Shown piece after piece: positions 1 through 8,388 of a DNA stretch of 64,000 bases. The notes below the pieces were generated by a model, which saw only the letters and a list, made by a program, of their open reading frames with translations, was not told the origin of the DNA and did no database searches. The stretch comes from Nocardia asteroides (GTDB lineage: Bacteria > Actinomycetota > Actinomycetes > Mycobacteriales > Mycobacteriaceae). Position 1 is the first letter of the stretch. Every line of letters begins with the position of its first letter. The translations under genes and the position numbers were made by a program. Location of the stretch: the NCBI RefSeq assembly GCF_021183625.1, contig NZ_CP089214.1:186001-250000 (forward strand), in the 5' to 3' direction.

Positions 1-100
1 ACCCCTTGACAATGACCTATCGGCACCCGAGTGCGGCTGCGCGACTTAGTCTCCCGATCGTCCGACGAGATCACCGATACCGCTCCGGGGAAGGTCGCAC

Positions 101-1108
101 GTGCACCGAGGCCAGCGTCGCCACTACGTCAGGGCCGCGATCATCGCCGGAACGGCGCTCTTCGTGATCGCCGCGGTGGGGATCGGCCCCGCGGTCGCCG
201 ACCCCGGCCGGCCCTCCGGCAACTTCGCGCCGGGTTCGGTCGACACCGTGGGTTTCGGTCCGGTCCAGACATCCTGGGCCGCCGCGACGAGATACGCGCG
301 GACCCGGCCCGATGTCGCACCGCCCGGCACCAACGACTGGTCGTGCCTGCCGAGCGCGGCGCACCCGCGCCCGGTGCTGCTCGTCCACGGAACATGGTCC
401 AACGCCTACGGATTCGCCGGGCTGAGCGGGCCGCTGGCCGCGGCCGGGTACTGCTTGTTCACGTTCAACTACGGTGCCGCCGACCTGGCGGGAGGCGGGG
501 GAGTGATGCCGATGCTGCGCCCGGCCGTGTACGGCTCCGGCGACATCGCGGATTCGGCGCGCCAGCTCGCGCGGTTCGTCGAGCGGGTGCTCGCCGCGAC
601 CGGGGCGAGTGCGGTGGATATCGTGGGGCACAGCCAGGGCGGGCCGATGTCGCGCTGGTACCTGAAGTACGGGGGCGGCGCCGCGGTGGTCCGCCGCGAG
701 ATCACCATCGGCGCGACCAATCACGGCACCACCATGGCCGGGGTCGGCGCCATCGGGCAGGCGGTGGCCGAGCTCGGCGGCACCGCCCTCGAGCCGGTCG
801 TCGGCCGCGCCACCAGCCAGCAGCTCGCCGGCTCGGATTTCCTCACCGCGCTGAACGCGGGCGGCGATACCGTGCCGGGGGTGGAGTACACCGTGATCGG
901 GACCCGCTACGACACCGTCAGCACCCCGTACGAGGCCACCTTCCTCGAAGCGGGCCCCGGCGCGTCGGTCGCCAACATCACCCTCCAGGACGGCTGCGAG
1001 CAGGACCGCTCGGACCACTTCGAGATGCTGTACTCCCCGCGCACGCTCTCGATCGTTCTCGATGCCCTCGACCCCGGCTCCACACCGACCTGCACCGCCC
1101 ACGGGTGA
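101..1108 (+). CDS. Secreted class 2 lipase / alpha-beta hydrolase
   Basis: Probable exported triacylglycerol lipase or esterase of 335 aa. The first ~33 residues form a signal peptide: basic start, hydrophobic core, and an AVA|DP-like cleavage site. The oxyanion-loop motif LLVHGTW lies near residue 96, and the nucleophile elbow GHSQGG places the catalytic serine near residue 178. This arrangement is typical of the lipase_2 family of actinomycetes. The GTG start is chosen because a purine-rich GGGGAAGG lies just upstream and the signal peptide begins there. It reads alone, 37 bp ahead of an SDR gene. The substrate cannot be read from sequence; a secreted short-chain lipid esterase is the best inference. 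Confidence 0.93.
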   Translation: MHRGQRRHYVRAAIIAGTALFVIAAVGIGPAVADPGRPSGNFAPGSVDTVGFGPVQTSWAAATRYARTRPDVAPPGTNDWSCLPSAAHPRPVLLVHGTWSNAYGFAGLSGPLAAAGYCLFTFNYGAADLAGGGGVMPMLRPAVYGSGDIADSARQLARFVERVLAATGASAVDIVGHSQGGPMSRWYLKYGGGAAVVRREITIGATNHGTTMAGVGAIGQAVAELGGTALEPVVGRATSQQLAGSDFLTALNAGGDTVPGVEYTVIGTRYDTVSTPYEATFLEAGPGASVANITLQDGCEQDRSDHFEMLYSPRTLSIVLDALDPGSTPTCTAHG

Positions 1109-1145
1109 ACCGCTCCGCGGCCGGACCGCCTCGTAGGATGGGCCC

Positions 1146-1892
1146 GTGTCGTTGAGCGGGAAAGTCGCGTTGGTCACCGGTTCCACCAGTGGAATCGGCC
1201 GGGCGACAGCGGAGCTGCTCGCCGAGCGCGGTGCGCACGTGGTGGTCTCCGGCCGCGATGCCGAACGCGGCGACCTGGTCGTGCGGGGGATCCGCGAGGC
1301 CGGGGGAGCGGCGGCTTTCGCCCGCGCGGAGTTGTCGAGCGCCGCTGACGCGCTGGCCTTGGCCCGCGCCGCCGAGGAACTCGCCGGACCGGTCGACATC
1401 CTGGTCAACAATGCCGCGATCGCGGTCTTCGGCGCCACGGCCGCGATCGCGGAGGACGATTTCGACGCCTGCTACGCCATCAACGTGAAGGTGCCGTTCT
1501 TCCTGGTCGGCGCGGTAGCGCCGGGAATGGCCGCCCGCGGGAGCGGGGTGATCGTGAACGTCTCGACCATGGTCGCCTCCTTCGGCACCGCCGGATCGGC
1601 GGTCTACGCCTCCAGCAAGGCGGCGCTGGAGCTGCTCACCAAATCCTGGGCGGCGGAGTTCGGCCCGCACGGGGTGCGGGTGAACGCGGTGGCGCCGGGG
1701 CCGACGCGGACCGAGGGCACCACCGCGCAGTACGGTGCGAAGCGGTTGGAGTCGCTCGGCGCGCAGGCGCCTGCGCGGCGGGTTGCCGAGGCGCGGGAGA
1801 TCGCCGAGACCATCGGGTTCCTCGTCGGGGCCGAGGCCGCGTTCGTGCACGGCGTGATCCTGCCCGCCGACGGCGGCCGCACCGCTGTCTAG
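1146..1892 (+). CDS. Short-chain dehydrogenase/reductase (classical SDR)
   Basis: NAD(P)-dependent oxidoreductase of 248 aa. The Rossmann motif TGSTSGIG is at residues 11-18, the NNAA motif near 88, a catalytic Ser near 140, and YASSK gives Tyr154 and Lys158. The C-terminus ends in the usual substrate loop and PADGG segment. It lacks the GRSHA signature of the mycofactocin-type SDRs found later in the window, so ordinary exchangeable NAD(P) is expected. The GTG start at 1146 follows the lipase by 37 bp, so the two may be cotranscribed. The substrate is unknown. Confidence 0.93.
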   Translation: MSLSGKVALVTGSTSGIGRATAELLAERGAHVVVSGRDAERGDLVVRGIREAGGAAAFARAELSSAADALALARAAEELAGPVDILVNNAAIAVFGATAAIAEDDFDACYAINVKVPFFLVGAVAPGMAARGSGVIVNVSTMVASFGTAGSAVYASSKAALELLTKSWAAEFGPHGVRVNAVAPGPTRTEGTTAQYGAKRLESLGAQAPARRVAEAREIAETIGFLVGAEAAFVHGVILPADGGRTAV

Positions 1893-2039
1893 CGCTCGCG
1901 GTGGGCTGATACTTCGTTCACGAGCCGAGTTCGTATCGGTACCACGCCGCGGATTGCCGTCCTCGTGAATCGCCCACACCTTCCTGTCCGAGGCGCGCGG
2001 CATCCAAGCCCACTCCGCTTTCCGCGCCAGGATGGACGC

Positions 2040-2435
2040 ATGGGACCGACTCTGCGGAACGGGCGCTGGACCGTGCGCCGCCACATCCCGGCGGCGCCGG
2101 AGGTGGTGTGGGCGCTGCTCACCGATCTCGCCGCCTGGCCGCGCTGGGGTCCGAGCGTGCGCGGCGCGTCCATCGACGGCGGGCTGGTGGTCGAAGGCGC
2201 CCGCGGCACCGTGACCACGTCGGTCGGGGTGCCGCTGCCCTTCGTCATCACCGACGTCGATCCGGGACGCCGCTGGTCCTGGACGGTCGCGGGGGTTCCC
2301 GCCACCGCGCACGGCGTGGAACCGGCCACCGACGGCTGCGAAGTTTGGATGTCCGCTCCACTGTGGGCGCCGGCGTACCTTCCGGTGCTGGCACTCGCCC
2401 TGACTCGCATCGACCACATGGCCGGCGGGCACTGA
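2040..2435 (+). CDS. SRPBCC-family (polyketide cyclase/START-like) protein
   Basis: Small protein of about 131 aa. Its N-terminal pattern (RRHIPAAPEVVWALLTDLAAWPRWGPSV) is characteristic of the SRPBCC hydrophobic-cavity fold: a beta strand, then a helix with the VW..LTD..AWP motif. Such proteins bind or transform hydrophobic ligands, and the specific role cannot be inferred. The ATG at 2040 is preferred over an in-frame GTG at 1965, because homologous residues begin directly after it and the extra 25 residues look non-protein-like. It stands alone between a reverse-looking GC-rich gap and the next small membrane protein. Confidence 0.82.
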   Translation: MGPTLRNGRWTVRRHIPAAPEVVWALLTDLAAWPRWGPSVRGASIDGGLVVEGARGTVTTSVGVPLPFVITDVDPGRRWSWTVAGVPATAHGVEPATDGCEVWMSAPLWAPAYLPVLALALTRIDHMAGGH

Positions 2436-2667
2436 GACTCGTCCGGCTCACCCATCCGCGGCGGCAGCGCGAACGCCGAACAGGATTCGCTGCGCAGCAG
2501 CGGCACGCCGGCGGTGCTGGGGGCGAGATGACAGGAGCAGAGCGGGAAGGTGTGGCCGCTTCGACAGGACCTCGGTCGAGATCGTGTGGCGTCGGCTCCA
2601 GCGCGTGTCTCGGAGCCGGGGCCGCGAGTAACGACGTGTGCTTCGGCCGGGCACGTAGTGTCGCGAC

Positions 2668-2895
2668 ATGCGCACTGTCCTCTTCTGGCTCGGCGTGCTG
2701 CTCGGCGTCTATCTGATCGGCCGGGCTATCGCCGAGCCTTTCGTCATCGACATGTCCGACCCGGCCACCTACAGCAAGGACTGGGGCGGACCCAGCCTGA
2801 TCGGCGTTTTGCTGGTGCACTGCGGCCCGGGACTCATCGCGGCTGTCCTGCTGACCCTCGCTGTGCGCCGCCGACGCCGTTCGGCTACTGGCTGA
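2668..2895 (+). CDS. Small two-helix membrane protein
   Basis: A 75-residue protein with two hydrophobic segments. One spans about residues 3-20 (LFWLGVLLGVYLIG), the other about 43-64 (LIGVLLVHCGPGLIAAVLL). A short polar loop with a PATYSKDWGGPS motif separates them, and a positively charged RRRRR tail suggests a cytoplasmic C-terminus. No enzyme motif is visible. Small proteins of this shape are common and uncharacterised in Nocardia and mycobacteria. The call rests on the membrane pattern and GC-rich codon positions; the function is unknown. Confidence 0.75.
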   Translation: MRTVLFWLGVLLGVYLIGRAIAEPFVIDMSDPATYSKDWGGPSLIGVLLVHCGPGLIAAVLLTLAVRRRRRSATG

Positions 2896-3093
2896 CCCGT
2901 TCACAGCCTGCCGTCGTCGCTGTCGCTGTCCTGGTCGAGGGATGATCTGTCCCACTCGTGGTAGTCGGAGATCGCGTTGTCGAGACCGTCGCCAACCGCG
3001 GGAAGCATCCTGCTCGCGGCGGCGCTGCTACTCGTGGTGCTGGTGATTCTGCCGGCCCGACAGCTCAACCCTACGAATGCGGAGGAACACGCT

Positions 3094-3978
3094 GTGACCG
3101 TTCCGAACTTCACCCTCAACAACGGGGTCACCATCCCCGCGCTCGGGTTCGGGGTCTTCCAGACCCCGCCGGAGCAGACCATCACCGCCGTCGAGACGGC
3201 GCTGGCGACCGGCTACCGCCACATCGACACCGCCGCCGCCTACGGCAACGAACGCGAGGTCGGCGAGGCACTGCGCCGCTCCGGGATCCCGCGCGACGAG
3301 GTGTTCGTCGAGACCAAGGTGTGGATCACCGACTTCGGCTACGAGCAGACCCTGCACGCCTTCACCAAGGGCGCGGGCAAGCTCGGGCTCGAGCAGCTGG
3401 ACCTGCTGATCCTGCACCAGGCCCTGCCCGGCGAGTTCGACCTGACCATCCAGGCGTACAGGGCGCTGGAGACGCTGCTCGCCGACGGCAGGGTCCGCGC
3501 GATCGGGGTCTCGAACTTCATGCCCGACCACCTGACCCGGCTGCTCGAGGCCACCGATGTGGTGCCCGCGATCAACCAGATCGAGGTGCACCCCTACTTC
3601 CGCCAGTCCGAGGCGCTCGCCGCCGACGAGGCCAACGGGATCCTCAGCCAGGCGTGGTCGCCGATCGGCGGGATCACCTTCTACCGCGACAGCGGGCACA
3701 CCTCCACCCTCACCGACCCGGTCATCACCGAGGTCGCCGCCGGGCACGGGAAATCCGCGGCGCAGGTGATGCTGCGCTGGCACCTGCAGCAGGGCAGGCA
3801 GGCGATTCCGAAGTCGGTGACGCCCGCGCGCATCAGGGAGAACTTCGCGGTCTTCGACTTCACCCTCACCGACGACGAGCTCGCCGCCATCGACGCGCTC
3901 GACACCGGCAAGCGCGGCGGCCCCGAACCGGAGCAGATCACCCGCGAGCAGTACGGCGTCGTCATCCCTGAAGCCTGA
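3094..3978 (+). CDS. Aldo/keto reductase
   Basis: NADPH-dependent aldo/keto reductase of 294 aa, related to 2,5-diketo-gluconate reductases. The tetrad is visible: Asp45 in HIDTAAAYGNE, Tyr50, Lys75 in ETKVW, His108 in LILHQ. The C-terminal IPKSVTPARIRENF binds NADPH phosphate. The GTG at 3094 is chosen because GGAGGA lies 7 nt upstream (3081-3086) and the protein then begins with the family's TVPNFTLNNGVTIPALGFG. The reading frame continues upstream through a hydrophobic stretch, but that stretch contains the ribosome-binding site and is not part of the family. The physiological substrate is not known. Confidence 0.94.
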   Translation: MTVPNFTLNNGVTIPALGFGVFQTPPEQTITAVETALATGYRHIDTAAAYGNEREVGEALRRSGIPRDEVFVETKVWITDFGYEQTLHAFTKGAGKLGLEQLDLLILHQALPGEFDLTIQAYRALETLLADGRVRAIGVSNFMPDHLTRLLEATDVVPAINQIEVHPYFRQSEALAADEANGILSQAWSPIGGITFYRDSGHTSTLTDPVITEVAAGHGKSAAQVMLRWHLQQGRQAIPKSVTPARIRENFAVFDFTLTDDELAAIDALDTGKRGGPEPEQITREQYGVVIPEA

Positions 3979-4055
3979 CGATCCGAGGCGGTCGGAGGGC
4001 GGGCTCATCGATACCCGATGTGGTTCACGGCCCGCAGCCGAGCGCGATCGGGTCG

Positions 4056-4178
4056 GTGTTGCCGATCGGGCCGGCGGCGATGTCCTCGACCACCTTCGCG
4101 CGGCGGTTCCGCGACGTCGCGGACACCTCGACGCTGTCCTGCCTCATCTACCGGCGGATGCTGCCGGCCCGGCGGCCG
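4056..4178 (+). pseudogene. Relic of a GlxA/AraC-type regulator helix-turn-helix
   Basis: About 41 codons read as a recognisable piece of an AraC-family DNA-binding domain of the GlxA type. The stretch AAMSSTTFARRFRDVADTS closely follows the usual MSxRTFARRFRxxxGTS helix, and YRRMLPARRP follows the usual RxxxARRLLE. Nothing of the amidase-like N-terminal domain or the second helix-turn-helix is present. The next gene starts 75 bp later. I read this as a decayed gene fragment, not an expressed protein; a short chance similarity is possible. Confidence 0.55.
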
Positions 4179-4253
4179 GGGCCGATGCACCGGATGCTCA
4201 CCGTCCCCGCCGGTGCTGACCGCCGGCACCCCGTACTCGGCCATACTGGCGGC

Positions 4254-4616
4254 ATGGCGAATCGCTGGGTGGGCGTGACGGTCGACTGCCTCGATGTCGA
4301 ACGGGTGGCACATTTCTGGAGCGCACTGCTCGAGCGGCCCGCCGGGCCGTCGCGGCCCGGCTGGGTCTACCTCGGCGAGCGCGGAGATCCGCTGCCGCGC
4401 ATCGTTTTCCAGCCCGTCACCGAACCCGCGCGGGGGAAGGTGCGGCTGCACCTCGATGTCGCGGTGGACGATATCGACCGCGGAATCGCCCAGGTCGTGG
4501 AGCTGGGCGGGCGGGAAACCGGTGAGCGGCACGACTACGAGCAGGGCGTGGTCGTGGTGATGGCCGATCCCGAGGGCCACGAATTCTGCCTGGTGCAGTA
4601 CTTCGACGAGCCCTGA
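4254..4616 (+). CDS. VOC/glyoxalase-like domain protein
   Basis: A 120-residue single-domain vicinal-oxygen-chelate protein. It starts MANRWVGVTVDCLDVERVAHFW, the typical first beta-alpha unit, and ends MADPEGHEFCLVQY, where the GHEF glutamate is the usual metal ligand position. The middle RLHLDVAVDDID supplies the second module. Members include glyoxalases, antibiotic-binding proteins and dioxygenases, and short solitary forms like this one are mostly uncharacterised. The ATG at 4254 was chosen because the domain begins there; upstream sequence is the AraC relic. Its 3' end faces the DUF89 gene on the opposite strand, 37 bp away. Confidence 0.88.
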   Translation: MANRWVGVTVDCLDVERVAHFWSALLERPAGPSRPGWVYLGERGDPLPRIVFQPVTEPARGKVRLHLDVAVDDIDRGIAQVVELGGRETGERHDYEQGVVVVMADPEGHEFCLVQYFDEP

Positions 4617-4653
4617 TCGAGCCGGCCGGGCCTCGCACCCGGAACCCGGGCCG

Positions 4654-5826
4654 TCAGCCCCGGTTTCCGGGCGCGGCGCTGATGAGCGCGTGGGTGCCGC
4701 TGGTGCGCCAGCCGGGGTCGTTGGTGTCGAGGGTGTGCTCCTGCTCGGCGGTGAGCCCCACGACGACATCGGACTTCAGTGTCCGCAGCGCTACGACCGC
4801 TGTCGGGAACGCCCCGGTTGTCTCGGCGAAGGGCGTGGTGGCGGGCCAGTGCCGGTCACCGACCAGGCGCCGGTAGTTCAGGTCGCCCTTGAGCACGGTG
4901 ACCCGCGCGCCGGCCAGTTGCCGGGCGAGGTCGTCGGGCATCTCGGCGAACGGCAGCGGGGCGCAGAAGAATTCGTGGGTGTCGATGATCAGCCGTGCGG
5001 TGCCGATGTGGTCGGCGAGCCGAGCGGCGAGGCCGGTGGCGGCGGGGGAGGGCGCCCCGCGCAGCAGCGCGAGGGTGGCGAGGACATCGGCCGTGGTGGC
5101 GTCGGAGACGAAGTAGGGCGCGGGCTTGACCCACACCCTGACCTCGGCGGCGATCCCGGTGGTCAGCAGGTGGTCGATCAGGATCAGGTCGGGCAGCAGC
5201 TCGCCGGCGGCGTTGTCGGCGATCACGTCCAGCCTCGGTGCCTTCGCCCCCGCGAGCATCGACCACAGCCGGGCGCTGTCGTCGATGAGCAGCGCCTCGG
5301 AGCTCTCGCTCTCGGTGGCCGTGAGCCGGAATCCGAGGTCGGCGCGATTACCCCAGAGGCAGGCGAGCAGCAGCTGGTCGCGAGGGTCGACGGCGTCGAG
5401 CCGGTCGAGGGTGTCGAGCTGGCCGGTGACCGTGGTGCCGTGCAGTTCGGCGGTCTTGAACGGGGCGAAGGGGTCGATGCCCCGCCAGGGGCCGGGGCGG
5501 TGGTAGCCGGTGGCCTCGAGTAGCCGCCGGTAGAAGAAGCTCTCCGCCCACAGGAACGGCGCCGCACCCCACGGTTTGCCGTAGTGCTCGGCGCCCCAGC
5601 CCAGCCAGCGGCCGCGGTCGGCGGTGTTCTCCGACAGCGGCCGCATCTCCCCGGCGATGCTCTCGGCGAGCAGTGCCTCCAGCGCGGCGCGTTGAACGGG
5701 GGTGTAGGGCAGGGCGTCGAGGACGCGCGCGATCAGCTTCGGGTGGCGTTCGTGGAAGACGGCGCGGGCGAAGGAGCCCGGGGTGCCTGCGAGGATGGGT
5801 TGCGGGGTCGGGGGTGTCGGCACCAT
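4654..5826 (-). CDS. ARMT1/DUF89-family damage-control phosphatase
   Basis: A 390-residue cytosolic protein of the DUF89 metal-dependent phosphatase family (ARMT1-like). Family members hydrolyse damaged or overflow sugar phosphates. Visible hallmarks are VIADNAAGELLPDL in the middle (Asp-Asn metal/phosphate site), LIIDTHEF, and LKGDLNYRRLVGD near residue 330, which carries the conserved KGDLNYR substrate motif. The length agrees with full-length actinobacterial members. ATG at 5826. It lies alone between the convergent VOC gene and the SHOCT membrane protein. The family assignment is firm; the exact phosphometabolite is not predictable. Confidence 0.92.
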   Translation of the reverse strand: MVPTPPTPQPILAGTPGSFARAVFHERHPKLIARVLDALPYTPVQRAALEALLAESIAGEMRPLSENTADRGRWLGWGAEHYGKPWGAAPFLWAESFFYRRLLEATGYHRPGPWRGIDPFAPFKTAELHGTTVTGQLDTLDRLDAVDPRDQLLLACLWGNRADLGFRLTATESESSEALLIDDSARLWSMLAGAKAPRLDVIADNAAGELLPDLILIDHLLTTGIAAEVRVWVKPAPYFVSDATTADVLATLALLRGAPSPAATGLAARLADHIGTARLIIDTHEFFCAPLPFAEMPDDLARQLAGARVTVLKGDLNYRRLVGDRHWPATTPFAETTGAFPTAVVALRTLKSDVVVGLTAEQEHTLDTNDPGWRTSGTHALISAAPGNRG

Positions 5827-5862
5827 GCCGCTATTCGACCAGAGTCTCGGCCGCGGGGTGGT

Positions 5863-6252
5863 TCAGGCGTGGCTCAGCGCCTTAACCTTGAGGGCTTCGA
5901 ACTCCTGGGTGGTGATGGTGCCCGCGTCGAGCAGTTCCTTGGCGTGCGCGATCTCCTGGGCGGGGGAGCGCCCGGCGGCCTCGCGGATGTAGGCATCGGT
6001 TTCCTGCTTGGTCGACGCGGCGTACTCGCGGGCCCGTTCGGCCATGCCCCGGCCGCGGGCGATCAGGTACACCAGCGCGGTGAGGTAGGGGAGCACGATC
6101 AGCCCGATGAGCCAGACCGCCTTGATCGCGCCCGAGGTCTTGTGGTCGCGCCAGAACAGGTCGACCAGGATGTTGAACAGGATCATGAGGTAGGCGACGA
6201 ACGCGAAGATCACCACGCCCGCCCACAGGAAGTCCCAGAACGAATCCCACAT
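5863..6252 (-). CDS. Membrane protein with PLDc_N and SHOCT domains
   Basis: A 129-residue protein. Two transmembrane helices (about residues 8-28 and 44-64) belong to the phospholipase-D N-terminal-like membrane domain, including LIVLPYLTALVYLIARGRGM. A soluble linker follows, then a C-terminal SHOCT segment (AQEIAHAKELLDAGTITTQEFEALKVKAL). Such proteins are widespread in actinobacteria and may mediate oligomerisation at the membrane. The ATG at 6252 is chosen because GGAGGAG lies just upstream on the coding strand; an extension of eight residues would swallow that site. No operon partner is evident. Confidence 0.9.
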   Translation of the reverse strand: MWDSFWDFLWAGVVIFAFVAYLMILFNILVDLFWRDHKTSGAIKAVWLIGLIVLPYLTALVYLIARGRGMAERAREYAASTKQETDAYIREAAGRSPAQEIAHAKELLDAGTITTQEFEALKVKALSHA

Positions 6253-6432
6253 GGTGTCTCCTCCATCGATGAGCACGGCAGCGATTCGGCAGGCGCGAAG
6301 AGCGATCGCGCGAGACGCTGATCGAAGCCTAGAGCAGCAACTCCACGATTCGGTGCAGGCGGCGGACCCGAGTTTCCGGGACCAAGGTCCTCGGCGCGCC
6401 GATCGAGCTGCCGCCCGTGCCGGCGGCGCGGC

Positions 6433-7245
6433 TCATGCCGGGGCTCCGGCGGGCAGGTGCGCGGTGGGCACGGTGGCCGCTCCCGGAGCCGCCAGGATGG
6501 CGTCGGCGAGGGCGCCGAGGTGTGCGGCCGGGCGCCCGGCGGGGTGTAGCCCGGCGATCGCGAAGGCGCCGACGATCGCGAGGTGGAGGTGGGCGGCGAG
6601 CCGGTCGCCGTCGGCGACACCGAGGCGTGCGGTCAGCGCGCGCAGCCGCCGGGCGAGCTCGCGGTCGTGGTCGAGGCAGCGCTGCCGGACTTCGGCGTGG
6701 CCGAACTCGGCGGCGATATTGACGAACGCGGACCCGCGGTAGCCCGCGCGCGCCGCCAGCTCCTGGAACCCGGCGAGGTGGGCGTCGAGTTCTTCGCGCG
6801 GATCGCTGTGCTGGGCGGCGGTCCGGTCCCAGCGGGCCCAGAAGTTGGTGTCGTGGCGGTGCAGTACCGCGAGCACGAGGTCGTTCTTGGTGGGGAAGCG
6901 CCGGTACACGCTCGCCTTGGCCGTCCCCGTCCGCCGGACGAGTTCGTCGACGCTGATCGCGTGGACGCCGTGCTCGTAGAAGAGCTCGGCCGCGGTCTCG
7001 ACGAGCCTGTCCCGCAATGCGGTGCCGCGGAGCTGCTTGCGCTCGGCGGGCGGGGTGGGCTCGCCGCTGTGCGCGGTGGAGTGCTGCTGCCGGGCGGGAT
7101 CCCGGCGCTGCCGGTGGCCGGCGGGATGGCTGTGGCCCGGCCCCGGCCGCAGCCGGTCGGCCGGTGCCGGGCGGCGCCCGATCGGGAGATCTATCGGTGT
7201 ACGTAGCACTGTTTCTCGCGTTCTTGCAGGAGCCTTCTTCGGCAT
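6433..7245 (-). CDS. TetR-family transcriptional regulator
   Basis: A TetR repressor. The helix-turn-helix lies at about residues 76-125 (LVETAAELFYEHGVHAISVDELVRRTGTAKASVYRRFPTKNDL). A C-terminal ligand domain follows, with AAHLHLAIVGAFAIAGLHPAGR near the end. As drawn it has an unusual 70-residue Arg/Pro-rich N-terminal extension, so the true start may lie well inside; no convincing ribosome-binding site precedes the ATG at 7245. The upstream region carries GTAC-centred half-sites (about 7263-7281) that could be its operator. The regulated gene is unknown. Confidence 0.85.
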   Translation of the reverse strand: MPKKAPARTRETVLRTPIDLPIGRRPAPADRLRPGPGHSHPAGHRQRRDPARQQHSTAHSGEPTPPAERKQLRGTALRDRLVETAAELFYEHGVHAISVDELVRRTGTAKASVYRRFPTKNDLVLAVLHRHDTNFWARWDRTAAQHSDPREELDAHLAGFQELAARAGYRGSAFVNIAAEFGHAEVRQRCLDHDRELARRLRALTARLGVADGDRLAAHLHLAIVGAFAIAGLHPAGRPAAHLGALADAILAAPGAATVPTAHLPAGAPA

Positions 7246-7365
7246 GCCGGGAACAGTAACGTAGGTACTATTCGAGTACTAAACGTTCCAGGTGTACCTC
7301 GGCGGGGCGCACGCGGGGTGGTACATTCAGTGCTCGCTCAGTACCATGTGGTCCGAGGGGGCGTC

Positions 7366-7593
7366 GTGAACTCGATCAAGCGCAACATCCGCACCACCAT
7401 GGGACGCAGCGGCGGTCCGGGCAGCGTGTCCTGGAAGATCACCGCCGAGACCCTGATCTTCGCGCCCTACCTGCGCACGAGCGCGCCGCTGACCCGCCGG
7501 GTCGTGGGCGAACCTCGCTGCGCCGGCCAGGCCGGGCTCCGCGCGGGTCCGGCGCGGGTGCCCGGGCAGCCGTTGGCGATAATCAGCCGATGA
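7366..7593 (+). CDS. Short hypothetical protein, possibly a truncated gene
   Basis: A GTG-started frame of 75 residues with a good GAGGGGG ribosome-binding site six bases upstream. The first half (MNSIKRNIRTTMGRSGGPG, then SWKITAETLIFAPYLR) looks like a real protein start. The second half becomes Arg/Ala/Gly-rich and resembles filler sequence. Its TGA overlaps the ATG of the following TetR gene as ATGA, as in translationally coupled genes. I do not recognise the family. Either a small protein coupled to the regulator or the surviving 5' end of a deleted gene would explain it. Confidence 0.4.
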   Translation: MNSIKRNIRTTMGRSGGPGSVSWKITAETLIFAPYLRTSAPLTRRVVGEPRCAGQAGLRAGPARVPGQPLAIISR

Positions 7594-8255
7594 GCCCAGA
7601 GCCGGTCACGCTGTCGGAGTTCCTCGACCGCGCCGCCACCCACCGGGTCGCCGACACCGACGCGACCGCGCACCGCATCCTGGACGCCGCGGTCGCCGAG
7701 GCGGGTGCCGTCGGCCTGGACCGGGTCCGGATGGAAGACGTCGTGCGCCGCAGCGCGCTCGGCCGCACCACCGTCTACCGCCGCTTCCCGAGCCGGGAGG
7801 AGCTGGTGCGCGCCCTGGTCGCCCGCGAGACCGAACGCTTCCTCGCCGCCGTGACCGCGGGCATGGACAGCGTCGACCGCCCCAGCGACCGGGTGGTGGA
7901 GGCATTCCTGGCCGCGGTCTCCTTCGCCCGCGCGCACCCCATGCTGCGCCGCATGGGCGAGAGCGCACCCGGCTCCGTGCTCGACCTCGCCACCACCCCC
8001 GGCATCGAGTTCCTCGACACCGGGACCGCGTTCATCGCCCGCCACCTGCACGGCGGCCGCCCCGGCAAACCGGGACGCCAGGCCCGCTGGGTCGCCGACG
8101 TCTTCGCCCGCCTGTTCCTCACCTACCTGGCCCTGCCCCCGCTCGACCCGGACGTGCGCAACGACACCGAACTGCGCGCCTTCGCCAGAGCCGTGCTGAC
8201 CCCCATGGCCGAAAGCGCCGCGCCGGCCGACGCGACCGACAAGCGCGTCCGGTAG
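7590..8255 (+). CDS. TetR-family transcriptional regulator
   Basis: A 221-residue TetR repressor. The DNA-binding helices are at about residues 28-75 (ILDAAVAEAGAVGLDRVRMEDVVRRSALGRTTVYRRFPSREELVRALV), followed by an all-alpha effector domain. The ATG overlaps the stop of the preceding short frame by four bases (ATGA), which suggests coupled translation. No enzyme gene is adjacent in the same direction, so the target cannot be named. Downstream lies a 100-bp gap with a coding-like fragment, then a TetR gene on the opposite strand. Confidence 0.9.
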   Translation: MSPEPVTLSEFLDRAATHRVADTDATAHRILDAAVAEAGAVGLDRVRMEDVVRRSALGRTTVYRRFPSREELVRALVARETERFLAAVTAGMDSVDRPSDRVVEAFLAAVSFARAHPMLRRMGESAPGSVLDLATTPGIEFLDTGTAFIARHLHGGRPGKPGRQARWVADVFARLFLTYLALPPLDPDVRNDTELRAFARAVLTPMAESAAPADATDKRVR

Positions 8256-8289
8256 CGCAGCGCGTCTTGTACCCCGTCTCGACGGCACC

Positions 8290-8388
8290 GTGAAGTCCTT
8301 CCCCGTCGGGGCCGTCGACGAGTTCGACCGCTGGGCGCGCGGCAGCGAGCTGCACGTCACCGCCGTCGCCCTCGACGCACCGCTGCCG
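8290..8388 (+). pseudogene. Coding-like fragment, probable gene relic
   Basis: About 31 codons starting at a GTG read VKSFPVGAVDEFDRWARGS and on to TAVALDAP with strong G/C third positions, as in a genuine gene start. After that the frame runs antisense into the 3' end of the neighbouring TetR gene and loses protein character. I do not recognise the source protein. A truncated relic is my reading; a fortuitous frame within GC-rich DNA is the alternative. Confidence 0.25.

Noticed and set aside
1..100. TTGACA at 6-11 as a promoter of the lipase gene
   Set aside because: No acceptable -10 box at 16-18 bp spacing; the left window edge also hides context.
1965..2039. GTG at 1965 as start of the SRPBCC gene
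   Set aside because: The 25 extra residues do not resemble the family, and the domain begins just after ATG 2040.
2977..3093. Membrane-anchored N-terminus on the aldo/keto reductase
   Set aside because: The hydrophobic stretch is followed by a consensus GGAGGA that serves GTG 3094; family members are soluble and start there.
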